Below, piece by piece: positions 25,641 through 33,648 of a stretch of DNA of 64,000 bases (position 1 is the first letter of the stretch; each line of letters starts with the position of its first letter). Below the pieces are notes generated by a model that was not told the DNA's origin, searched no databases, and was given only the letters and a program-made list of their open reading frames with translations. Source of the stretch: Streptomyces globosus. Its GTDB lineage: Bacteria > Actinomycetota > Actinomycetes > Streptomycetales > Streptomycetaceae. The translations under genes and the position numbers were made by a program. The stretch is from assembly GCF_003325375.1 (NCBI RefSeq), contig NZ_CP030862.1:871501-935500 (forward strand). The letters run 5' to 3'.

Positions 25641-26471
25641 CTAGCCGGTTTCCTGTTCGCGCAAGAACTCGTCTCGGATCACTTCAAGCATTGAGCGCAT
25701 GGCGTTGCCGGATAGCGCAACTGAGGCGAACCCTTCGAATTTTTGCACATACAGTGCCACATCCCGAGGGTCGGTCACGATAATCTCCGCATGAACGGTC
25801 TCAACGGTTACCGTTCGATCATCCCGGATGGCGAAGGCGTGATTGGCTATATCCCCTTGGTGTGCGCTCAAGGAGACGATTCGGATGTCTACGTTCGGCA
25901 GGCGGGAAAGGAAGGCAAGCCTGTCGATCTGTTCGGCCATCCGGGCGGCTGAGACGATGCGCCACCGCAGTACAGGCTCGGTGATGACGAACTGGAGACG
26001 CTTGGCCGAGTCGTAAAGCGCCTGCTGGCGTTCCATGCGGGCGCTGACGGTTCGAGAAAGCATGTCCTCGCCGAGGCCGTGCCTGGAGAGAATCGCGTGA
26101 ATGTATTCGGGCGTCTGCAGCAGGCCCGGCACCAAGGCCGGCTGAAAGAGTCGCAGCAGCGTCATTTGGGCCTCCAGGGCCCGTGTCTGCTGTTGTGCCT
26201 TATGCAGGCCCATTCGGCGGATGAGGCGCCAGGCTGTGGTCTCTGTTGCCGCCGCCCTGACGGCCTCCAGGTACTCCTCCTTGACTTCATCCGACACGCC
26301 GATGGCCGTAAGGATGCACTCAACGTCGGTGGCGGAAGGGGCGACCTTGCCGGTCTCGATCTTGCTTAGCTTGCTGGCAGACATGACAGCGCTACGGGCA
26401 ACGGCTTTGGCTTCCTTTCCGGATGCCTGCCGTAGCGCCCGCAGCGCGGCTCCCAGCTGTGCTCTGTTCAC
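25641..26471 (-). CDS. XRE-family regulator with DUF5753 domain
   Basis: A 276-residue actinobacterial regulator. The N-terminal helix-turn-helix (about 3-60) has LGAALRALRQASGKE and SASKLSKIETGKVAPS. The C-terminal DUF5753 domain (about 95-270) has RLFQPALVPGLLQTPEYIHAIL and later ITEPVLRWRIV and HAFAIRDDRTVTVETVHAEI. Proteins of this type (Scr1/WhiJ-like) typically pair with small acidic partner proteins. The GTG at 26471 overlaps the stop of the DUF6879 gene as GTGA; a TTG seven codons earlier is the alternative. Base composition is visibly less GC-rich than the core genes. Confidence 0.9.
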   Translation of the reverse strand: MNRAQLGAALRALRQASGKEAKAVARSAVMSASKLSKIETGKVAPSATDVECILTAIGVSDEVKEEYLEAVRAAATETTAWRLIRRMGLHKAQQQTRALEAQMTLLRLFQPALVPGLLQTPEYIHAILSRHGLGEDMLSRTVSARMERQQALYDSAKRLQFVITEPVLRWRIVSAARMAEQIDRLAFLSRLPNVDIRIVSLSAHQGDIANHAFAIRDDRTVTVETVHAEIIVTDPRDVALYVQKFEGFASVALSGNAMRSMLEVIRDEFLREQETG

Positions 26472-26986
26472 TCCCCGTACTTCGACCACCAATCGGTGAA
26501 CGGTACGGCGTGTGTCATGGCCGTATCGCGGTAGGTGCGGAATTCCTCTGCGCGCCCCTCGGGGAGAATGTCGGCGCCCAGGAACGCTCCGTCGTCCGAG
26601 TAGCGCATCACTCCCGGCGTCAGATTGTCCATCAGCCAGAAATCTGGAACCCCAGCAAGGGGGTTGGGGCGTTCAGTGATGTCGAGGATGAAGAATTCTT
26701 CCCCGCCCGTCATGTTTTTCGTGTATCCCCAGCCGAGCTCGAAGCGCAGATACGGAGTGAGAGGGCGTGCAAGGATATGCACGCGGTAGATGCGTCGGCC
26801 CCTGCTGGTGTGCGAACGCAGCTCTGACACCCACGCGTCGTTGTAGTCGGACGGCTGAGGCTCGCCCGCGAGGAACGCTCCGTAGGCTTCCGTGTTCCCC
26901 GACTTGCCGTAGTCGGCCAGAGTCTCCAGCCGGAACGCCTCACGTTCGAACGCGTCGAAGAGTTCGCCAAGATTCTTAGGCGCCAC
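26468..26986 (-). CDS. DUF6879 family protein
   Basis: A 172-residue protein of the DUF6879 family, with LGELFDAFEREAFRLETLADY at the N-terminus, then HTSRGRRIYRVHILARPLTPYLRFEL, FILDITERPNPL and the conserved PDFWLMDN segment. The family is regularly encoded next to XRE/DUF5753 regulators in Streptomyces, as here; its biochemical activity is unknown to me. The GTG start at 26986 lies inside the end of the 65-residue gene (11-base overlap) and the stop overlaps the XRE start, so all three genes are coupled. Confidence 0.85.
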   Translation of the reverse strand: MAPKNLGELFDAFEREAFRLETLADYGKSGNTEAYGAFLAGEPQPSDYNDAWVSELRSHTSRGRRIYRVHILARPLTPYLRFELGWGYTKNMTGGEEFFILDITERPNPLAGVPDFWLMDNLTPGVMRYSDDGAFLGADILPEGRAEEFRTYRDTAMTHAVPFTDWWSKYGE

Positions 26987-27173
26987 GAAGACCCTTCCGG
27001 ATCAGATCGAAGATCAGTTGTTCCGGGATCTCCACCACCGTCTCGTGGCGAGGAATGTCCAACCCGTGGGCGGCCGGGGTCTCACCTTGCACCAGCAGCG
27101 TGCCTCTGTCGGTGAGGTAGATGGTCGGGCAGTCCTTGAGGTCACAGGTGCTGACGAGCTTGGTTACCTTCAC
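26976..27173 (-). CDS. 65-residue partner of the DUF6879/XRE module
   Basis: A small acidic-to-neutral protein starting at the GTG at 27173 with an AGGAGGGG site. It contains two cysteines (STCDLKDCPTIYLTDRGTLL) and a C-terminal amphipathic helix (VVEIPEQLIFDLIRKGL). An upstream TTG at 27224 would add 17 residues but lacks a ribosome site. It is the first gene of the XRE module and overlaps DUF6879 by 11 bases. I recognise it as a recurring small hypothetical but know no function. Confidence 0.75.
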   Translation of the reverse strand: MKVTKLVSTCDLKDCPTIYLTDRGTLLVQGETPAAHGLDIPRHETVVEIPEQLIFDLIRKGLRGA

Positions 27174-27249
27174 GGGTCCCCTCCTGGCGCGTTGCGTGGT
27201 GTCCTCCTCGATGCTTTCGATCAACTGGCCTGAGGCGCAAGGGGTTCGA

Positions 27250-27267
27250 GTTTCCGGAACGGGAAAC
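27250..27267. promoter_or_regulatory. Inverted repeat upstream of the XRE/DUF6879 module
   Basis: GTTTCC-N6-GGAAAC, a perfect 6-bp dyad, lies about 77 bases before the start of the first module gene. It is the only clear dyad in this 224-bp gap and is a candidate operator for the XRE regulator encoded in the same run. Based on position only. Confidence 0.4.
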
Positions 27268-27344
27268 AGACGGCAGTGAGTGGTGGGTCCGGACTCTGCG
27301 GGCTCCCAGGGCGCTGCAGTGGGCCCAGGGGCGGCAGGTAAGGC

Positions 27345-27377
27345 GAGGGCCCCCGACGGCTACCGTCGGGGGCCCTC
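27345..27377 (-). terminator. Terminator after the class I fumarase gene
   Basis: Perfect 15-bp stem (27345-27359 with 27363-27377, GAGGGCCCCCGACGG) with a CTA loop, 21 bases downstream of the fumarase stop on the minus strand. It insulates the accessory run from fumarase transcription. Confidence 0.88.
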
Positions 27378-27397
27378 AGGGTGGCGGGGATGCCGGG

Positions 27398-29065
27398 CTA
27401 CGCCAGGCCGGGGCCGCGGACCGGGATGTGGGTGAACGTCGGCTCCGGGGCCGGGTTCTGAAAGAAGTCGTTGCCCTTGTCGTCCACCACGATGAACGCC
27501 GGGAAGTCCTCCACCTCGATCTTCCAGACCGCCTCCATGCCGAGCTCCTCGTACTCCAGGACCTCGACCTTCTTGATGCAGTCCTGCGCCAGGCGCGCCG
27601 CCGGGCCGCCGATCGAGCCCAGGTAGAAGCCGCCGTGCGTGCCGCACGCGTCCGTGACCTGCTGCGAGCGGTTGCCCTTGGCCAGCATGACCTTCGAGCC
27701 GCCCGCCGCCTGGAACTGCTCGACGTACGAGTCCATGCGCCCCGCCGTGGTCGGGCCGAAGGAGCCCGAGGCGTAGCCCTCGGGGGTCTTCGCCGGGCCG
27801 GCGTAGTAGACGGGGTGGTCCTTGAGGTACTGCGGCATGTCCTCGCCCGCGTCCAGCCGCTCCTTGATCTTGGCGTGCGCGATGTCGCGCGCCACGACCA
27901 GCGGGCCGGTCAGCGACAGCCGGGTCTTGACCGGGTGCTTCGTCAGCGTCGCGAGGATCTCCTTCATCGGCTGGTTCAGGTCGATGGAGACGACGTCGGA
28001 CGCGGAGTCCAGGTGCTCTTCGGTGGTGTCCGGCAGGAAGCGCGCCGGGTCCCGCTCCAGCTGCTCCAGGAAGACGCCCTCGGCGGTGATCTTCGCGACG
28101 GCCTGGCGGTCCGCGGAGCAGGACACGGCGATGGCGACGGGGCAGGACGCGCCGTGCCGGGGGAGGCGGACCACGCGGACGTCGTGGCAGAAGTACTTGC
28201 CGCCGAACTGGGCGCCGATGCCGAGCTTCTGCGTCAGCTCGAAGACCTTCTCCTCCAGCTCCAGGTCGCGGAAGCCGTGGCCGAGCGGCGAGCCCTCGGT
28301 GGGGAGCTCGTCCAGGTAGTGCGCGGAGGCGTACTTCGCGGTCTTCAGGGCGTGCTCGGCGGAGGTGCCGCCGACGACGATCGCCAGGTGGTACGGCGGG
28401 CAGGCCGCGGTGCCCAGCGAGCGGATCTTCTCCTCCAGGAACCTCATCATGGAGGCCTCGTTCAGGACGGCCTTGGTCTCCTGGTAGAGGAAGGACTTGT
28501 TCGCCGAGCCGCCGCCCTTGGCCATGAACAGGAACTTGTACGCGCCGCCGTCCGTCGCGTACAGCTCGATCTGCGCCGGCAGGTTCGAGCCGGTGTTCTT
28601 CTCGTCCCACATCGTCAGCGGGGCCATCTGCGAGTAGCGCAGGTTCAGCCGCGTGTACGCGTCGTAGATGCCGCGGGAGAGGGCCTCCTCGTCGCCGCCC
28701 GCGGTCAGGACGTTCTGGCCGCGCTTGCCCATCACGATCGCCGTGCCGGTGTCCTGGCACATCGGCAGCACCCCGGCGGCCGCGATGTTGGCGTTCTTCA
28801 GCAGGTCGAGGGCGACGAACTTGTCGTTCGCGGAGGCCTCGGGGTCGTCGATGATGCGGCGCAGCTGCGCGAGGTGGGCCGGGCGCAGGAAGTGCTGGAT
28901 GTCGTGGATGGCCTCTTCGGCGAGCTTGCGCAGCGCCTCGGGCTCGACCTTGAGGAACGTACGGCCGTCGGCCTCGAAGGTCGAGACGCCCTCGGAGGTC
29001 ACCAGCCTGTACGGCGTGGTGTCCTCGCCCAGGGGCAGCAGGTCGGTGTACGCAAACTCTGGCAT
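27398..29065 (-). CDS. Class I fumarate hydratase (iron-sulfur)
   Basis: A 555-residue single-chain class I fumarase, a [4Fe-4S] enzyme interconverting fumarate and malate. The first cluster cysteine is Cys103 in [11 protein letters not shown]. Other conserved parts are [55 protein letters not shown] and [14 protein letters not shown] with [16 protein letters not shown] and the C-terminal [15 protein letters not shown]. The ATG at 29065 ([13 protein letters not shown]) was preferred over two close upstream starts because GAGG sits 12 bases before it. It is unrelated in sequence to fumC. Confidence 0.94.
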   Translation of the reverse strand: MPEFAYTDLLPLGEDTTPYRLVTSEGVSTFEADGRTFLKVEPEALRKLAEEAIHDIQHFLRPAHLAQLRRIIDDPEASANDKFVALDLLKNANIAAAGVLPMCQDTGTAIVMGKRGQNVLTAGGDEEALSRGIYDAYTRLNLRYSQMAPLTMWDEKNTGSNLPAQIELYATDGGAYKFLFMAKGGGSANKSFLYQETKAVLNEASMMRFLEEKIRSLGTAACPPYHLAIVVGGTSAEHALKTAKYASAHYLDELPTEGSPLGHGFRDLELEEKVFELTQKLGIGAQFGGKYFCHDVRVVRLPRHGASCPVAIAVSCSADRQAVAKITAEGVFLEQLERDPARFLPDTTEEHLDSASDVVSIDLNQPMKEILATLTKHPVKTRLSLTGPLVVARDIAHAKIKERLDAGEDMPQYLKDHPVYYAGPAKTPEGYASGSFGPTTAGRMDSYVEQFQAAGGSKVMLAKGNRSQQVTDACGTHGGFYLGSIGGPAARLAQDCIKKVEVLEYEELGMEAVWKIEVEDFPAFIVVDDKGNDFFQNPAPEPTFTHIPVRGPGLA

Positions 29066-29171
29066 GACGGCAGTCATCCTCACTCGGCGGGAGCGCTGGC
29101 GACCGGATTGGCAGCGCGCAACCAGCGTAGGACCTCCCTGTGGGCGCTTGTCTGTGAGGTAAGGCTCACCG

Positions 29172-29211
29172 GGAACTATCGCGATCTATCGTGTCTCGCT
29201 AGACTGCTGAC
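29172..29211 (+). promoter_or_regulatory. Putative promoter of the DUF1707 gene
   Basis: GGAAC (29172-29176), 16 bases, then GTCTCG resembles a SigE/ECF-type promoter, and TAGACT (29200-29205) six bases before the ATG could be a -10 of a housekeeping leaderless promoter. In between, CTATCGCGATCTATCG contains a repeated CTATCG element that may bind a regulator. No ribosome site precedes the ATG at 29212, which favours a leaderless or very short leader. Confidence 0.45.
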
Positions 29212-29925
29212 ATGGACCTGGAAAAGCACCCCGCCGCGCCCGCCGCGCCAGCTGCCCCCGCCGCGCCCGCGGCCCCGGCCCCGGGCGGCCTGCGCGCCTC
29301 CGACGCGGACCGGGACCGGATCGCGCGGATCCTGGCCGACGCCGTCGCCGAGGGCCGGCTCACGCCGGAGGAGCACTCCGAGCGCCTCGACTCGCTGTAC
29401 GCCCGCAAGACCATCGCCGAGCTGGACGTGCTGGTCCAGGACCTCCCGGCACCGGGATCCGCCGCCGGGTCCGCGCCCGCCGGGGCCGCGTACGCCCCCG
29501 CGTACGCCGGCACGGGCTCCGGCGCGCGCCCCGGCCCCGCCGAGACGGTCGTCGCCGTGTTCAGCAGCAGCGCCCGCAAGGGCCGCTGGCGCCCGCCGGC
29601 GCACACCCGGGCCGTGTCGGTGATGGGCGACATCAGCATCGACCTCACCGAGGCCGTCTTCGAGCAGCAGGTCACCGAGATCGAGGTGACGTGCGTCCTC
29701 GGCAACGTGGAGGTCCTGGTCCCGGAGAACGTCACCCTCCGCGGCCACGGCAGCGGCGTCCTCGGGAACTTCGAGGTCAGCGGCAACACCGCCGGCAGCG
29801 TCGACCCGAACGCCCCCGTCGTGATCATCCGCGGATTCGCCCTGCTCGGGAACATCGAGGCCCGCCCGAAGCTCGGCGCCCGCCTCGTCGACCTCGCCCG
29901 CAAGCTCCGCAAGCACCTCCAGTAG
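29212..29925 (+). CDS. DUF1707 and LiaF-like domain protein
   Basis: A 237-residue protein. An Ala/Pro repeat (residues 7-24) precedes the DUF1707 domain (about 25-80: LRASDADRDRIARILADAVAEGRLT-type, EEHSERLDSLYARKTIAEL), a Gly/Ala-rich linker, and a C-terminal beta-helical domain like the cell-wall-active antibiotic response (LiaF C-terminal) family: VSVMGDISIDLTEAVFEQQ, TCVLGNVEVLVPENVTL, GVLGNFEVSG and FALLGNIEARP. LiaF-type proteins report envelope stress. No membrane helix is visible, unlike LiaF proper. It is divergent from the class I fumarase gene. Confidence 0.88.
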   Translation: MDLEKHPAAPAAPAAPAAPAAPAPGGLRASDADRDRIARILADAVAEGRLTPEEHSERLDSLYARKTIAELDVLVQDLPAPGSAAGSAPAGAAYAPAYAGTGSGARPGPAETVVAVFSSSARKGRWRPPAHTRAVSVMGDISIDLTEAVFEQQVTEIEVTCVLGNVEVLVPENVTLRGHGSGVLGNFEVSGNTAGSVDPNAPVVIIRGFALLGNIEARPKLGARLVDLARKLRKHLQ

Positions 29926-30095
29926 ACGCCGGACTCCGGGCGCCGGACGCCGGGCGCCGGGCAGCTCCGAGGTCGCATTTCGGTCTACTTCCGCCGGAGT
30001 CCCGGCCGCGCCGCACGCAGTGCATAGGGCCGCGTACAGCGGGTAGGGACAGGTGCATCGTCTCTCGCTTGCGTATCCGTCGTCAGGAGTAGACC

Positions 30096-30497
30096 GTGCA
30101 GCATCCGCCGCATCAGTCCCTGCAGGTAGCCGCCGTACAGAGCCTTCAGGCGCGTCCGACAGCCGTGCCGAGGCCGCGGATGCCGGCGCGGCAGGAAGAG
30201 GACGGCCCCTGGCACGCGGAGGCGGTGTGCCGCCGGGACGAAGCGGGACTGTTCTTTGCCCCCTCCAAGGAGCCCACGGCGGCCCGGCTCTCCCGCGAGG
30301 AGGCCGCCAAGCGGGTGTGCGCGCGCTGCCCCGTGATGGTCGCCTGCCGTGAGCACGCCCTGCTGCAGCCCGAGCCGTACGGCGTGTGGGGCGGGCTCAC
30401 CGCCGCCGAGCGCCGCGTCGTGCTCGCCCGCAGGCGCCGCCGCGCGGCCGAACTCCGCCAGACCCCGGGCGCGGGGACGATAGCCGCCGCGGGCTGA
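30096..30497 (+). CDS. wblI: WhiB-like regulator
   Basis: A 133-residue WhiB family [4Fe-4S] protein. The four cluster cysteines are Cys45, Cys75, Cys78 and Cys84 (EAVCRRDEAGLFF; VCARCPVMVACREHAL), followed by the G-V-W-G-G turn at 96-100 and a basic C-terminal stretch (VVLARRRRRAAEL) for DNA or sigma-factor contact. The GTG start follows CAGGAGT. The name wblI is from the position next to glpX as I remember it in S. coelicolor, so the symbol is tentative. Confidence 0.85.
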   Translation: MQHPPHQSLQVAAVQSLQARPTAVPRPRMPARQEEDGPWHAEAVCRRDEAGLFFAPSKEPTAARLSREEAAKRVCARCPVMVACREHALLQPEPYGVWGGLTAAERRVVLARRRRRAAELRQTPGAGTIAAAG

Positions 30498-30513
30498 GCC
30501 CCGTACACGGCAC

Positions 30514-30557
30514 GCGAGAGGGGCGGTCCCGCCGCACACGGGAACCGCCCCTCTCGC
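30514..30557. terminator. Bidirectional terminator between the WhiB-like gene and glpX
   Basis: A 14-bp perfect stem (30514-30527 with 30544-30557, GCGAGAGGGGCGGT) with inner CCCG/CGGG pairing lies in the 112-bp gap between convergent genes. Confidence 0.85.
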
Positions 30558-30609
30558 TGTGCCGGCGGCAGCCGCCGGCCCGGGTGCGCTCGTACGGGCG
30601 CTCCAGCCG

Positions 30610-31641
30610 CTACTGCGCCCGGTCGAAGTCGATCGCGCTGTACGCGCGCAGCTTCGACAGGCGGTGCGTGGAGTCGATCTTGCGGATCGTGCCCGACTTC
30701 GAGCGCATGACCAGGGAGGACGTCGTCGCGGTCTCCGAGCGGTAGTGCACACCGCGCAGCAGCTCGCCGTCCGTGATGCCGGTGGCGACGAAGAAGACGT
30801 TCTCGCCGGACACCAGGTCGTTCGTGGTCAGGACGCGGTCCAGGTCGTGGCCCGCGTCGACGGCCTTCTGCCGCTCCGCCTCGTCCTTGGGCCACAGCTT
30901 GCCCTGGATGACACCGCCCAGGCACTTGATGGCGCAGGCCGAGATGATGCCCTCCGGGGTGCCGCCGATTCCCATCAGGAGGTCGACGCCGGTACCCTCG
31001 CGGACCGCCATGACCGAGCCGGCGACGTCGCCGTCGGAGATGAACTTGATGCGGGCGCCCGTCTCGCGGATCTCCCGGACGATTCCCTCGTGGCGGGGGC
31101 GGTCCAGGATGACGACGGTGACGTCCTCGACGGCCATGTTCTTGGCCTTCGCGACGCGGCGGATGTTCACCGACACCGGGGCGTTGATGTCGACGAAGTC
31201 GGCCGCCTCCGGGCCCGTGACCAGCTTCTCCATGTAGAACACCGCGGACGGGTCGAACATGGTGCCGCGGTCCGCGGCCGCCAGCACGGCGATCGCGTTC
31301 GGCATGCCCTTGGCGTTCAGGGTGGTGCCGTCGATCGGGTCGACGGCGATGTCGACCTCGGCGCCGGAGCCGTCGCCGACCCGCTCGCCGTTGTAGAGCA
31401 TCGGGGCTTCGTCCTTCTCGCCCTCGCCGATGACGACGACGCCGTTCATCGAGACGGTGGAGATCAGGGTCCGCATCGCGTTGACCGCCGCACCGTCGGC
31501 GCCGATCTTGTCACCGCGCCCGACCCAGCGGCCCGCGGCCATGGCGGCGGCCTCGGTCACCCGGACGAGCTCCAGGGCGAGGTTGCGGTCGGGGGCCTCG
31601 GGGGCGACTTCGAGCTGGGGCGGCAGGTTGTGCTCGGTCAT
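30610..31641 (-). CDS. glpX: Class II fructose-1,6-bisphosphatase
   Basis: A 343-residue GlpX enzyme of gluconeogenesis hydrolysing fructose-1,6-bisphosphate. Signature metal-binding segments are [16 protein letters not shown] and DPIDGTT at residues 101-107, then [12 protein letters not shown] and GIGGTPEGI. The ATG at 31641 has AAAGGTG upstream; a longer reading into the upstream region lacks similarity. It is convergent with the WhiB-like gene and divergent from the DUF4245 gene. Confidence 0.96.
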   Translation of the reverse strand: MTEHNLPPQLEVAPEAPDRNLALELVRVTEAAAMAAGRWVGRGDKIGADGAAVNAMRTLISTVSMNGVVVIGEGEKDEAPMLYNGERVGDGSGAEVDIAVDPIDGTTLNAKGMPNAIAVLAAADRGTMFDPSAVFYMEKLVTGPEAADFVDINAPVSVNIRRVAKAKNMAVEDVTVVILDRPRHEGIVREIRETGARIKFISDGDVAGSVMAVREGTGVDLLMGIGGTPEGIISACAIKCLGGVIQGKLWPKDEAERQKAVDAGHDLDRVLTTNDLVSGENVFFVATGITDGELLRGVHYRSETATTSSLVMRSKSGTIRKIDSTHRLSKLRAYSAIDFDRAQ

Positions 31642-31870
31642 CGGAGCGCACCTTTCTGTACGACGACGGCCGGGAAGGTGAGGGTGTGGGAACTCTATCG
31701 TCACGTCGACAAACTGAGCAGACCGGGTCACGTATGAGCGGAATATTGGTCAGGGGTTTGTCCTGAGCGGACGCCTTGCGTACGCCATGGGTACGGCGCC
31801 CCGGCGCGCCGCGCGCCCGGCGCACCCACCCCGGCGGAGATCGCCGCCGGCGATGGGGGACGATGGGGGC

Positions 31871-32425
31871 GTGGCAGGTATGAAGGGCAAGCAGACGGTC
31901 TGGGACATGGTCCGGTCGCTGGCGGTCATCGGCGTGGTCGTGGCGGGGATCTACATGTTCGTCCCGCACGACGACGAGGCCGATCCGACGCACGTCGTCG
32001 ACTACCGGGTGGAGACGCTCACCGCCCGGCGCGCGGCGCCGTACCCGCTCGCGGCGCCGGTGGGGCTGCCAAAGGAGTGGCGGGCGACCTCGGTGACGTT
32101 CGACCGGCGCGAGGCCCACCGCTGGCACCTCGGCTTCCTCGACCCGCGGAACCAGTACGTCGCCGTCGAGCAGTCCAGCGACTCCTCCGCCGGGTACCTG
32201 TCCGAGGTCACCCAGAAGGCGAAGGCCACCGGGCAGACGCAGCAGGTCGGCGGCGTGGAGTGGGAGCGCTGGGAGGGCGAGAAGTACGACGCCCTGGTCC
32301 GGCAGGAGCAGGGCCACGTGACGGTGGTGACCGGAACCGCGCCGTTCGAGGACCTCGGCACGATGGCGGCGGCGCTGGAGTTCAAGAAGGCCGACACGCC
32401 CGCTCCGGCCGGGCAGGCCGGGTAG
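31871..32425 (+). CDS. DUF4245 membrane-anchored protein
   Basis: A 184-residue protein with a membrane helix at about 20-38 (RSLAVIGVVVAGIYMFV) and an outside domain carrying the DUF4245 pattern: VVDYRVETLTARRAAPYPLAAP, GLPKEWRATSVTFD, WHLGFLDPRNQYVAVEQS and TVVTGTAPFEDL. Function is unknown. GTG at 31871 has a GGGGG tract ahead; an ATG 3 codons later is an alternative. It is separated from the convergent nitroreductase gene by a strong hairpin. Confidence 0.85.
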   Translation: MAGMKGKQTVWDMVRSLAVIGVVVAGIYMFVPHDDEADPTHVVDYRVETLTARRAAPYPLAAPVGLPKEWRATSVTFDRREAHRWHLGFLDPRNQYVAVEQSSDSSAGYLSEVTQKAKATGQTQQVGGVEWERWEGEKYDALVRQEQGHVTVVTGTAPFEDLGTMAAALEFKKADTPAPAGQAG

Positions 32426-32460
32426 GCCGACCGGGGCGCCAGGCGTCCCGACAGGCGGAC

Positions 32461-32496
32461 GGCCCCGCACTCCCGGGGGAACCGGGAGGCGGGGCC
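32461..32496. terminator. Bidirectional terminator between DUF4245 and nitroreductase genes
   Basis: GGCCCCGC (32461-32468) and CTCCCGG (32470-32476) pair with CCGGGAG (32482-32488) and GCGGGGCC (32489-32496), giving a 15-bp stem with a single bulged A and a 5-base loop. Confidence 0.85.
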
Positions 32497-32527
32497 TTCG
32501 CGTGCGTGCGGGGTGGGCGGGCGGCCG

Positions 32528-33118
32528 TCAGACGGTGGTGATGACCTCGTCGATGGCCAGGCGCGGGCCGCGCGGGTGCCAGGCGTCCGGGCCGGGCTTG
32601 CCGATGTTGACGACCATCAGCGGGGTGTGGTCGTCGTCGAGGAACTCCTTCTGGACGCCCGCGTAGTCCAGGCCGCCCATCGGGCCCGCGGCCAGGCCGG
32701 CGGCGCGGACGCCGACGATGAAGTACGCGGCCTGCATGGCTGCGTTCATCACCGCGGACTGCTCACGGGCCGGGCGCTCGCTGAAGAAGATGTCCTTGGC
32801 CTGCGGGAAGTGCGGCAGCAGGGCCGGCAGCTCCTCGTGGAACTCGTTGTCCGCGGAGAGGATCGCGACGAGCGGCGCGGCGGCGGTCTTGGCCTGGTTG
32901 CCCTCGGCCATCAGGTTCACGAGGCGCTCGCGGGCCTCGGGGGAGCGCACGAGCGTGATGCGCAGCGGCGTCGAGTTGAAGGCGGTGGGGCCGTACTTGA
33001 CCAGGTCGTAGATCGCCTGGACCTGCTCCTCGGTCACCGGCTCGTCGGAGAAGGTGTTGGCGGTGCGAGCCTCGCGGAACAGCAGGTCCTGGGCGGCGGG
33101 GTCAAGAACGAGGGACAT
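32528..33118 (-). CDS. Nitroreductase family protein (malonic semialdehyde reductase-like)
   Basis: A 196-residue FMN-dependent oxidoreductase of the HadB/RutE branch: LVLDPAAQDLLFREARTANT, YGPTAFNSTPLRITLVRSPEAR, EQSAVMNAAMQAAYFIVGVRAAGL and GPMGGLDYAGVQKEFL. RutE converts 3-oxoacrylate/malonic semialdehyde in pyrimidine catabolism, but no other Rut genes are nearby, so the physiological substrate is unclear. ATG at 33118 was chosen with GAAGAAGG 8 bases upstream. Confidence 0.92.
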   Translation of the reverse strand: MSLVLDPAAQDLLFREARTANTFSDEPVTEEQVQAIYDLVKYGPTAFNSTPLRITLVRSPEARERLVNLMAEGNQAKTAAAPLVAILSADNEFHEELPALLPHFPQAKDIFFSERPAREQSAVMNAAMQAAYFIVGVRAAGLAAGPMGGLDYAGVQKEFLDDDHTPLMVVNIGKPGPDAWHPRGPRLAIDEVITTV

Positions 33119-33266
33119 GGGAAAGCCTTCTTCCATGCGGAGAGGTGCAGCGATGCACTGACTGTACGCCGAAATTAGTCGAACTTTCAACTAAATCCGG
33201 CCGCCAGTGGCTGGGATCACCCTCCGGCCGACGGCCGCGGAGGCCCGGCTTCCGGCCCCGGCCGCC

Positions 33267-33503
33267 TCAGGCGTCCCCGCCCTCCCGGCCCTCCCCGGTC
33301 TCCTCGCGCGCGGCGATCGCCGAGTCCAGCCGGGCGCGGGCGCCCTCCAGCCAACGCCGGCACACTGCCGCCAGCTCCTCGCCCCGCTCCCAGAGCGCGA
33401 GCGACTCCTCCAGCGAGGTGCCTCCCGCCTCCAGCCTGCGGACGACCTCGATCAGCTCGTCGCGGGCCTGCTCGTAGCCCAACGCAGTGTTCTCTGCTGC
33501 CAT
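33267..33503 (-). CDS. xseB: Exodeoxyribonuclease VII small subunit
   Basis: A 78-residue helical subunit with the family core LGYEQARDELIEVVRRLEAG, SLEESLALWERGEELA and the Arg-rich helix CRRWLEGARARLD. It forms a heteromeric single-strand exonuclease with XseA, encoded just upstream on the same strand (146-bp gap). An ATG two codons earlier at 33509 is an alternative start; GAGGCGGA fits the inner ATG better. Confidence 0.93.
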   Translation of the reverse strand: MAAENTALGYEQARDELIEVVRRLEAGGTSLEESLALWERGEELAAVCRRWLEGARARLDSAIAAREETGEGREGGDA

Positions 33504-33648
33504 TCCCATTCCGCCTCGGATCTCGTCCACCCAGGTGCAACATGCACATGATTCGTCAAGTCGGCCGGGCAGCCGCCCGGTCGGAGCCCTCCCGCCGCCC
33601 GGTCGGAGCCCTCCCGCCGCCGGCCCGTCCGGCCGCCGCCCGGCCCGT

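Noticed and set aside
27225..27344. tRNA-like GGTTCGA motif near 27244
   Set aside because: No acceptor or anticodon stems can be folded around it.
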